NCBI GenBank assembly: GCA_001566295.1
Contig: KQ964252.1
Location: 1,054,001-1,118,000, forward strand
Length of the DNA: 64,000 nucleotides
From: Microdochium bolleyi
Taxonomy: Eukaryota > Ascomycota > Sordariomycetes > Xylariales > Microdochiaceae
Direction: 5' to 3'
The notes beneath the pieces were generated by a model. It saw only the letters and a program-made list of their open reading frames with translations. It had not been told where the DNA came from and ran no database searches. Numbering within the stretch: the stretch's first letter is position 1; each line of letters opens with the position of its first letter. The position numbers and the translations under genes were made by a program. This document shows positions 33,001 through 40,326 of this stretch, one piece after another.

Positions 33001-33015
33001 GAGGAGGAGCTCTGA
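30001..33015 (+). CDS. Membrane-anchored amidohydrolase with a degenerate second lobe
   Basis: An intronless 1004-aa protein starts at ACCATGGAC; an ATG at 29941 is the alternative. A single membrane anchor (KLVGLACLVFIVYAQW, residues 45-60) suggests a type II topology with the enzyme outside the cytosol. The first half is an amidohydrolase of the imidazolonepropionase-like/CE9 type: metal-site GIIDMHSHGG near 191-200, HVHVNTHCYTI near 370, RAFHHAHQT near 400, SDNP near 461, then a closing beta-sandwich GYDADIVVWDSDPMSVGA. From about residue 578 the same order repeats: GDVVVVVRDGKI, RAVDGLALGSDKLRVAHRYGV, then a closing FVVFEGSPLEVGSR. The HxH and SDNP motifs are replaced by TAFGAA and EEDW, so the second lobe is probably catalytically dead. 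The substrate is unknown; deacetylase or cyclic-amide hydrolase activity is possible. Confidence 0.85.
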   Translation: MDYHTGDAEKAIPWTAPPPAAGSSPAAAMRLRMRAFAKDRFAKRVKLVGLACLVFIVYAQWTQITSSSSSSTAVLPSAHLSAEKLQEDLQVCAKLRSKPTDPIGLGRERNARYIDGHRPTLIKNATVWVGEPKAGTSPQDARKGKGYEWITADVLLEHGLIKKVERSISKTSVSADTLVFDAQGRQLTTGIIDMHSHGGVDNQPQLWGFEDTNEMSSDITPYVRSIDGLDPNDYQLQVIKSGGVTTSLVLPGSGNNIGGEAFVIKHAIGKADGRNETSATDMLADPERTWRYIKMACGENPKRVYGKIGEHGPVSRLGESWVFRHAFEQAARLVQEQDDWCSVAEARGVEQQSTYLPQDLEWETLGAVLRGHVHVNTHCYTIPDLEAFVDHTNEFKFPIRAFHHAHQTFLVPEILKRAWGDTPPASALFADNMFYKAEASVGSEYAGRILYEAGLTPIYVSDNPVLNAQHVVFEAAKAFGYGLPYHAALASVTTAPAERLGLGERLGKVKPGYDADIVVWDSDPMSVGATPVQVWIDGTAQFEDAFELDKSRSGPIGPENIAAAAAPATAEEPTVARDVVFYGVRKSFLDDSEHHHQTAASDDKGDVVVVVRDGKITCTGTCEAELSALTKQDSSSYTTVRLSNGHITRPFTAFGAAIGLNAIDAEKDTDNGGSPETPFSRAVDGLALGSDKLRVAHRYGVTRAISAPRYDGLGTHQGTSVGFRTGGTGRDTTAAEPGVVFAEDAAVHYTLDHEAKSGSKSISNAVGALRRKLLEAVAAKAGKAKKDDDKESSEDPFSEAAYLQKVVAGDLALAVTVHSADGIASLLRLKKTVDEAIAKSSRTTTKIRLAIIGGAEAHLVASHLAAADVGVVLAPLNSYRSTWDQRRALVGAPLNNGTAVERLVAAGVTTAVGLEEDWLVRDMALLAGIASRNSGGVISEKAALELVGGNVYKMLGLDGGKEQQQESVSEFVVFEGSPLEVGSRVRAVAAGLGKVDVYEYEEEL

Positions 33016-34166
33016 TGCAACGAAGGCAGACATATCTGGTGATACCTATGCGTGGACACGCTACAGTATGATGTTGTTTAGATGCAACGTATCTACGAGT
33101 GTACTATGAAGATCTCCAAGCTTGTTTCAATGTGCATTGAGACGGAAAATGTGCTACTGATCCCTTCGCACGTGGTGAGTATTCACTGATTGTCACCAGG
33201 AACCTTTTCAAAGGTGTAAGCACTATCATAGAACATAACATCCCAGACGACACTCGATTCCGGTTGACATATTTGTCTTGTGCCGTGCTAGCTCAACGAA
33301 AAAGATACACCAACGGCGACTCAATTGCAGACCAGAGCCCACCCCTCTCTCAAAGTTAGTCTTCAGCAGCATGGACCAGCACACGTCATCGCCCCAATAA
33401 TCTTCGAGCCGAACGAACATCTTCTCCTTCAACATCGGTGACCAGATTCTCAAAGATCCAGCGTCTCTCAGGGGCCCATTCCTGACTAAGCCAGACCGCT
33501 TAGAAATCGAGTTCCATTGATGCCTCGGCTGCCGCCACGGAGAAGGATTCGGGGAGCCCGGGGGCCCCCGGGCGCTATGCCGGGACAGGAAGTAGGTCTC
33601 CGCACCCGGTCGGTGAGGGCGAGACGCTGCTGCATTGAATGGGCGCGTCTGGCGCGGGGTGCGACGACCGCGGAACGGCTCCCGCTTTGGGGCCGCGGCT
33701 CCGAGGAGTGGACGGCTGTCTTGGCGGTTGGTCACGGACAATTCTGCACAAAGAAGACAGTTGAGAAAGAAGAAGACGGAGAAGCATCATGATAGTACAA
33801 GACCGCTTGTCTCTATCGCCTTTGCCACATGAGAAAGGCTAGAAGAATAGGGGATCGGAGAAGGGGGTGCTGGCGGCAAAGAAGATCTGAAAGAAAGTGT
33901 GGAGAGTGTGGGGTAGAGATGACGGAACGGCCACGATGGGAGCGGTACTCCGTAACAGCTCAGAGCCTTCACGACCTTCGGGGCACTGGCCCAGTCCGTC
34001 TAGCTCCCATGATACAATCGAGGCCAAGAGCACATCCGCAGCTTAAAGTCCACCTGCCCTTCCCACGTCAGCTTTCCCCTCCCTCCTCCTTGCTCATCAA
34101 CCAACGACTCCTCTACCGTTCAACTATCGAGTCGCATCCACACATCCACACCACACAACACACAAG
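33016..34166. other. Intergenic with an 18-bp GC palindrome
   Basis: No gene is supported. A perfect GC-only palindrome lies at 33556-33573. The last 150 bp are pyrimidine- and CACA-rich and look like the leader of the MDR reductase gene. Confidence 0.5.
33556..33573. repeat. Perfect 18-bp GC palindrome
   Basis: GCCCGGGGGCCCCCGGGC reads identically on both strands. The mismatch on either side ends it cleanly. Confidence 0.85.
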
Positions 34167-35234
34167 ATGGCCCGCCAAAACACATCATACCACCTCGCCG
34201 AGCGGCCCAAGCCCGACCTCGTGCCGGGCAAGACCTTTGAGAAGCGCACGAACCCGGCCCCGACCGCCGACCAGCTGCAGGACGGCCAGGTCCTCGTCGA
34301 GGCCCTCTACCTCTCGCTCGACCCGGCCATGCGGCCCATGCTCAACGACGTCCGCTCCTACGTGCCCCCGGTCCAGATCGGCGAGCTCATGCGCGGCACC
34401 GCCATCAGCCGCGTGCTCGCCAGCAAGTCCCCCAAGGCCAAAGCGGGCGACTTTGTCAACGCCAGCATCGGCTGGCAGGAGGTCGGCATCCTCGCCGACT
34501 CGGCCTTCGAGGTCGTCGAGGTCCCCGAGGGCAGCAAGGTCACCGATGCCCTCGGCGTGCTCGGCCTGACGGGCCTCACGGCCTATTTCGGCCTCGCCAA
34601 GATCGGCAAGCCCAAGAAGGGCGACACGGTCGTCATCTCGGGCGCCGCCGGCGCCACGGGCAGCGTGGCGGGCCAGATCGCCAAGCTCTCGGGCGCGCGG
34701 GTCGTCGGCATCGCCGGATCCGACGACAAGTGCGACTGGCTCGTCAAGACGCTCGGCTTTGACGCCGCGCTCAACTACAAGTCCCCGACCTTCGCCAAGG
34801 ACCTGTCCAAGGCGACGCCCGACTACATCGACGTGTACTGGGACAACGTCGGCGGTGACATCCTCGAGCTCGCGCTGGCCCGCGCCAAGAAGAACGCCCG
34901 GTTCGTCATGTGCGGCAGCATCAGCGGGTACAACGCCTCGGGCAAGGACGCGGCCAAGGGCATCCGGAACCTGTTCAACGTCGTCTCGCAGCGCATCCAC
35001 ATGGAAGGCTTCATCGTGTTCGACTTCCTGAGCGAGTACCCCCAGGCCCGCAAGGAGCTGAGCGCCTGGCTGCGCGAGGGCAAGATCCAGCGCAAGGAGA
35101 CCATCGTCGAGGGCGGCATCAACAACGTCGAGAAGGCCTTTGTCAAGCTCTTCGACGGCACCAACACGGGCAAGCTTCTGCTCGAGGTCAAGAACCACGA
35201 GTCCAACGAGGTGCGTGGCTCGTCGAGGCTGTAG
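34167..35234 (+). CDS. NADP-dependent medium-chain reductase (LTB4DH/CurA-like)
   Basis: An intronless protein of 355 aa starts at the ATG in CACAAGATGG. It is a zinc-free MDR-superfamily oxidoreductase of the leukotriene B4 12-hydroxydehydrogenase / alkenal double-bond reductase / CurA group. Diagnostic blocks are LVEALYLSLDPAMRPML, the cofactor loop VISGAAGATGSVAGQIAK near residue 154, GIAGSDDKCDWLVKTLGFD, DVYWDNVGGDILE, and ICGSISGYN-like FVMCGSISGYN. No structural or catalytic zinc cysteines are seen. Such enzymes reduce alpha,beta-unsaturated aldehydes or ketones with NADPH, often in detoxification. The true substrate is unknown. The last ten codons after KNHESNE are poorly conserved in character, and a GTGCGT there could be a weak donor, so the extreme C-terminus is uncertain. 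Confidence 0.92.
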   Translation: MARQNTSYHLAERPKPDLVPGKTFEKRTNPAPTADQLQDGQVLVEALYLSLDPAMRPMLNDVRSYVPPVQIGELMRGTAISRVLASKSPKAKAGDFVNASIGWQEVGILADSAFEVVEVPEGSKVTDALGVLGLTGLTAYFGLAKIGKPKKGDTVVISGAAGATGSVAGQIAKLSGARVVGIAGSDDKCDWLVKTLGFDAALNYKSPTFAKDLSKATPDYIDVYWDNVGGDILELALARAKKNARFVMCGSISGYNASGKDAAKGIRNLFNVVSQRIHMEGFIVFDFLSEYPQARKELSAWLREGKIQRKETIVEGGINNVEKAFVKLFDGTNTGKLLLEVKNHESNEVRGSSRL

Positions 35235-35941
35235 TGTTTCTGCGCGTTGTGCATTTGTCTAGCCCTTGTTATTTCCGTCGAGCAAAACAAAACAAATATA
35301 TACACACACTCCAAGCCCTCGAGCGTCTCTGGTTCATTCAGCTTCCCTATTGAAAAGCCCCATCTTGCTGACTTGTCCGAATCATACGAACCAGTAAACT
35401 TTATGCTACATGTCACATCAGATTTTAATGAAAGGCCTAGAGATCACAAGGGGCGTGTCACAGGGCCGGCCCAGGGACATTCGTCTAGGAACGGCTTTGA
35501 TTCATACAACACTAGATCAAACGGCCACAAAACAAATGATACCAAGACCGTCATGATGACCAGTTGTACAAAGTGGTGTGTATTCTCAGACTTCGGACGG
35601 CTTAGTGGCTTGCTGCCTTGCGGTCTGTCTCCAGTCATGAATAATATGATATAAAGGCGGCGCGACAAGGGACTCCGACGAGTCCCGCGCTCATTCGATG
35701 AAGTCAGTCAGAGAAGCTAAAGAGTCCCCGGCTGCTCGACGAAACCCAAAACGTAGACCTCCCTCCAACCCTATCGTGCATGAAAACACGTCTCGAAAAT
35801 AGAAATAAACATTGTCCGGTTCGCTGCGACCTCAGAACTCCAAAACGCCCGTACCCGTTATGTCCACAATACTTTTCTGAGCTCCGTCAATCATACATGA
35901 GTGGTGTTTCAACAATCTTGTCTTGCATTCCGCTCGGTCGG
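35235..35941. other. Intergenic between convergent genes
   Basis: This is the shared 3' flank of the MDR reductase (+) and Reb1-like (-) genes. It is A/T-richer than its surroundings, with no gene seen. Confidence 0.55.
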
Positions 35942-38900
35942 CTAAACACGAGAAGGAATATCCTCATTGTCGCTATCACTTGAACCACTGCTGACGCCAT
36001 CATTGGCATCGGCCTCGGCTGCTGTCGACGCGTCGGCCTTCTTGCCACGCTTGCCAAATGTCGTCTTCTTGATGGGGCGTCTCGAAGATGCAGCCTGGTC
36101 GGTCTTTGCGGTGCCGGGGGTCTTCTTGGATCCGTACGTCTTTTTAGGCTTTGGTGTCTTGAGCGCCTCGAACACACCATTTTCGGCGCCCTCGGTAGGC
36201 TCAGTCGCCGTAGTCTCCTCGACGACTTCATGGGAGAACTGCGTACCATTCTGCTGCTGTGCGCCCTCGTCAAAAGACCCCGTCGCGTCGTGTCCATTCG
36301 TGGTGGTGGCAGAGTTGTTGTGCAACTCGGGTTCTCCGTTGCGGCCAGCCACGACTGGGGCTCCGAGATCCTGCTGACTATCCAGAACCTCGCCCATGAT
36401 CGCATCCTCGGTTTTGGGTTCTTCGAGCTGGCTTGCGATTGCGTCGCTCGCATCTTCGTCTTGTCCATTGGCTAGTTGTTTGCCATGGTCGCCCAGTGGT
36501 AGATGAGAGATGTCCATGGCGCCAACATCGTCGTCCAGATCCTCCTGATCAACAAGATGCGTCGAAGTCTTTGGCCGATTGTGCGCTTTGATAATCTTGC
36601 TGACCTTGCGCTCGATCTCCTCGTACTCGTTTTCCAGGTCCAAGTGCTCGGGAGCAGGGAACTGCAGCTTATTCGTCTCCGTGTAGGAGTTGCAGAGGTA
36701 CTCAGCAATGAACGAGACTGACTGGATCTTCCAGTCCGGCACGGTGACCTTGAGTCTGTGCCACACCAGCATAAGTGTTGCACGAGACCATTTGTCCCCC
36801 ACCTTCTCAGCCCGGACCTTGGCCCACGGGATGCGGCTATCAGCTTGGGCACCGCAAGACTTGATGGCCTTTACCACGTTGTACCGATCGCGATCGGTCA
36901 TGCCTTCGGCTTCCCGGCGAGCCTTGTCAATGATCTGCTCAAGCGTGAGGACCTCGCCATCCAGGCCGCCGCCCTCGAGCTGCGCCTTGATAAGCTTCCA
37001 CTTCGTGATGCATTGAAGACGGCTGCGAGTGCGCTCCATCTTCTCGCTGACTAGCTGCCAGTCCACCATCTCCTCGTCCGGTGTGGGACCATTGTCGCCC
37101 TGCTTTTCGCGCATCTTCCGGATCGCGTCGATAGCCTCGGCGACGATGTTTGCCAGCCGGTCCTCCTCTTCTTGGCTCCAGGCATCCTTCCGTCGGTTGT
37201 CCCCACACACGACATAGTTGCGGATACGGTCCCGAACATCCTCAGGGTGACGATTAATCAAAGAGCCGATCAATGTGTACTTGTTTCCATGCAACTCCCA
37301 CATCTTGCTGAGCTCGTCGTGCTGCTCTGGTGTCCACGTGCCTCTGGCAACAAAGTTGTGGAACTTGCGCCGACACTGGTTGATGACCTTCTGCCGGCGC
37401 CGATTCGGGCAGGTACTGATGACTCTGTTCCAGAACTCTGACGAGTTGACATCTTTGGGGTTGCCGTGGATGAAAGCGTTGATATCGTACTGAGTCATGT
37501 TGTTTTCCACGCGCCAGTTCTCGATAGCTTGAGTGATGTTACGCAGCTCAAAATCGCTGAATGGTCCTGTGAGGACGTTGCCATTTCTGGGAACGCGCAT
37601 TGCAGGCCGGGTGGGATCCGGTGTTCCGTCGGGGAACTCCTCCTCCTTGGCTGCAACCAGAGGCTGGCCATTTGTTGGTGGCTGATCTACATCATTGGAA
37701 GGTGGCGGCAAGCCAGCTGCAGATGGTGAAGGGAGCTCTGCAAAGTCTTCTTGTACCCGACTGTAGAAGTCGGGCTTGGCAACCCGTTTGCGGCCAGAGC
37801 TCTTCGCAGCTTTCGTGCTTTGGGGCACCGGAGTGATCGGCACTTCTGGCTCCATCTGCGGCATGTCGATTGGCTGCTCTTCATAGTTGGTGTATTGCAT
37901 GTGCATGTGCTGGTTGTCCATGGGCACGTCCAGACCATGCATGGGAACATCGGGCGTGTAGTGTTGGCCGCCGAGAAGATCCCCAGGGTCTTGGTTGCTC
38001 TCGTATTTGGCCAGCTCGGGGTCGATCGGGATGTTCGATGCGCCGTATTGAGACTGTATGTGACCAGAAGAGATGGCTCTGGCGATCTCATCCAGACTCA
38101 TGTGGCCAGGGTTGTACGGCGAGGTGGGTTCGGGTTGGTAAGACGGCATCTCGGTCGCAGTCTCATCGTGCCCTGTATACACGAGACCGTGTTCGTTGCC
38201 GTTGAGATACGAAGGTTCGACCTGCATCTGCTCGGCTTCTGGAAGTGATGCGTCAGGTTGCGTCGGCTTGGACTTCCGCTTCTTCTTGCTCGTCTTTGGT
38301 GATGCAACCATATCCTCCGTGGTCTGGTCCAGAACGTCTTGCAAAGAGTCGTCCGCCGGCTGTGATGCAAGATACTGCTCCTCGACTTCGGGCTCGACGT
38401 CGACATGCTGGCCTTTTGTCTTTTTCTTCTTTTTCTCCGGCTCGTCGTCGTTGTTCGACTTTCTGCGCTTCTTGGTGGCCGGGGCAGTGCTGGGCTCGCC
38501 GTCCTCTACTACGCCATTGGAAGTAGCAGCTCCAACTGGGAATGAGCTGTTGGTGAATGCGACGAGCTGATTGAGATCACCATCGGAGGCAAGCTGCAGT
38601 TCGTGCTGCGATGCAGTCTCCGCGTGCTTACTCTTCTTGCTTTTCCGTTTTTTCGCTGACTTTGCTGGTGGTAGGATGTCGGACACCACTGGAAGATCGT
38701 CGGAGATGGCGGCATCAAGCTGGTAATCCAAAGCTGGAGTGTCCATCGCGCTCAAAGCATCTAAGCCATGATTGTCGAAGACTGTATCAGCCATGGCGGT
38801 GGCTGCTTGCGCAAGCTTCTGGCTTTTCTTGCGCTCTCGCTCCTCCTTCCTGGCAAGCTTCCGCTGCCTCCGCGCTTCCGGCGACTCGTCGCCTTGGAAG

Positions 38901-39499
38901 ACCTGCGATGATGAATCCAGGGCGGCGTTATCTGCTTGATCGTGGACAGGTCGCGCCTCAATCGATCGGGCGCGGGTTGGGGACACGTTCAGTTCGGGTG
39001 AGTCCGCGCGGGGCGATGGCGGGATGAACCTCTCTGGCGACTCTGCAATCTCCTCCCTCGCATGGGGCTTTGACAGGCGTGGTGGTAAGCTCGATGGAAT
39101 ACCACGGCGAAACGTCTTGGCACGATTGGACTTGGCGTTGGGAGATCGCAGTCCAGGGTCCAGATTCTGCGTGGCTCCTGGGATTTGACTCGAGAAAGCT
39201 ATGCGCGATGATTGCCTCTGGTCGTCGGGAGCTGCAGGCGGCGATTGCGAGTTTTGGCCGTCGGATTGAGCTCTGTCGCTGCCGTTACTGACGTCGTCGT
39301 CGTTGTCGTTGCCGTGCAGGCGCTCGCTCTGATCCTGGTCGGTGCGATCAGTATCGAAGTGTTCGAAGTCAGGCGGCGCGGGTTGGCTCGAGTTCTGGCC
39401 CATTTGGAAGCATTGTTCTGCGGACGAATCTGTGGCGGCTGTAATTTTTCTGGGCCGGGGCCTGTTGGTCTGGCTGCTGCACAACTCGAGCGGCGTCAC
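35942..39499 (-). CDS. reb1: Reb1/TTF-I-like Myb DNA-binding protein
   Basis: An intronless frame of 1185 codons; an internal ATG 33 codons in (39403) is an alternative start. The N-terminal half is acidic, Ser/Pro-rich and carries Lys-rich NLS-like stretches (KSAKKRKSKKSK, KKKKKKTKG). The DNA-binding block spans about residues 643-920: a Reb1 N-terminal segment GPFSDFELRNITQAIENW, a Myb repeat GTWTPEQHDELSKMWELHG with IGSLINRHPEDVRDRIRNYV, then DAWSQEEEDRLANIV and two further Myb-like units with Trp landmarks (VDWQLVSEKM, IPWAKVRAEKVGDKW). This order is that of Reb1/TTF-I factors, which terminate RNA polymerase I transcription and block replication forks at rDNA. The role here is inferred from that domain order. 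The C-terminal 200 residues are disordered and end in a Lys/Arg-rich then acidic tail. Confidence 0.85.
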   Translation of the reverse strand: MTPLELCSSQTNRPRPRKITAATDSSAEQCFQMGQNSSQPAPPDFEHFDTDRTDQDQSERLHGNDNDDDVSNGSDRAQSDGQNSQSPPAAPDDQRQSSRIAFSSQIPGATQNLDPGLRSPNAKSNRAKTFRRGIPSSLPPRLSKPHAREEIAESPERFIPPSPRADSPELNVSPTRARSIEARPVHDQADNAALDSSSQVFQGDESPEARRQRKLARKEERERKKSQKLAQAATAMADTVFDNHGLDALSAMDTPALDYQLDAAISDDLPVVSDILPPAKSAKKRKSKKSKHAETASQHELQLASDGDLNQLVAFTNSSFPVGAATSNGVVEDGEPSTAPATKKRRKSNNDDEPEKKKKKTKGQHVDVEPEVEEQYLASQPADDSLQDVLDQTTEDMVASPKTSKKKRKSKPTQPDASLPEAEQMQVEPSYLNGNEHGLVYTGHDETATEMPSYQPEPTSPYNPGHMSLDEIARAISSGHIQSQYGASNIPIDPELAKYESNQDPGDLLGGQHYTPDVPMHGLDVPMDNQHMHMQYTNYEEQPIDMPQMEPEVPITPVPQSTKAAKSSGRKRVAKPDFYSRVQEDFAELPSPSAAGLPPPSNDVDQPPTNGQPLVAAKEEEFPDGTPDPTRPAMRVPRNGNVLTGPFSDFELRNITQAIENWRVENNMTQYDINAFIHGNPKDVNSSEFWNRVISTCPNRRRQKVINQCRRKFHNFVARGTWTPEQHDELSKMWELHGNKYTLIGSLINRHPEDVRDRIRNYVVCGDNRRKDAWSQEEEDRLANIVAEAIDAIRKMREKQGDNGPTPDEEMVDWQLVSEKMERTRSRLQCITKWKLIKAQLEGGGLDGEVLTLEQIIDKARREAEGMTDRDRYNVVKAIKSCGAQADSRIPWAKVRAEKVGDKWSRATLMLVWHRLKVTVPDWKIQSVSFIAEYLCNSYTETNKLQFPAPEHLDLENEYEEIERKVSKIIKAHNRPKTSTHLVDQEDLDDDVGAMDISHLPLGDHGKQLANGQDEDASDAIASQLEEPKTEDAIMGEVLDSQQDLGAPVVAGRNGEPELHNNSATTTNGHDATGSFDEGAQQQNGTQFSHEVVEETTATEPTEGAENGVFEALKTPKPKKTYGSKKTPGTAKTDQAASSRRPIKKTTFGKRGKKADASTAAEADANDGVSSGSSDSDNEDIPSRV

Positions 39500-40326
39500 G
39501 TGCAGCGGCCAGCAGGCTATGGGCAGAAAAAGGCGGAGATGTGCACAGAGGGGAACGTATGCAAATTAGCGCTGGCAAGGGCGATTGAGCGTGATGCGCA
39601 GGTGTTTGTGTAGATGCGACGAGAAAAATGAGGGGATCTCGGGATGTGCAATTGGTGCTTGTTCCGCGGTCTACACGCGCTTTGGCAAGGTTGACCGCGT
39701 CGGGGGCCGCTGCTGCTCAACGACGCGAAAATGCCAATGCCTTGGTGAAGAGGTTGTGATTACCCTATGGTCGCAGGTTCAGTCCTGCCAACCTTGGGTG
39801 TGGGAAGAAAAGCAAGTACGCTCCACAAAGAGCAGTGTATGTATGGGAATCACATACTCCGCACTGTAACTCCCGCACGCATTCAGCCGTCAACCTCACT
39901 TGCACAGGTTTCCTCTCGCACAGAGGGTGAGAAAAGATGGCAATCTACATGCATAGCTTGGAGACATGCTGCTCCGTGCGCATCTGAGCTGTGCCGTACA
40001 TTCAAATCATTGTTCATGGTAAACTCCTTGCGCAAGGGGGGAAGGCTCGTTCAGGCAGGTCTCACGCGTCCTATCAATCGGACAGCTTCCATTCTTGTCA
40101 AAATGAATCTAGAACAGGCCCTGGAGTGCTTAGAGCCTTCGGACTGTAGCAAGTACGCGTCAGGAAGCGATTCTGGCTGAGATGAACCGAGGCAGGCGGA
40201 CATTGTGCAACATTGCTCGTCCAGATGGATACATTACAGGTCGGCTGTCTTCCTCCCCCACGAAGGTGTCTTTGTCTGTGTGCATGGAGTTAAGACTGCC
40301 CCAACCCGGCCAGTGACTGCCTCTGA
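39500..40326. other. Intergenic with tRNA 3'-half-like hairpin
   Basis: This is the upstream region of the Reb1-like gene and the 3' flank of the zinc-cluster gene. A hairpin at 39751-39794 resembles the T-arm and 3' acceptor strand of a tRNA; no matching 5' half is seen. Confidence 0.45.

Noticed and set aside
33226..33741. 171-codon minus-strand frame upstream of the MDR reductase
   Set aside because: Arg/Pro-rich translation without family resemblance. I considered whether the GC-rich part was rRNA-derived but could not match it to a known rRNA segment.
26059..35234. Secondary-metabolite gene cluster
   Set aside because: No polyketide synthase, peptide synthetase, terpene cyclase or cluster-type regulator lies nearby; the genes fit general metabolism.
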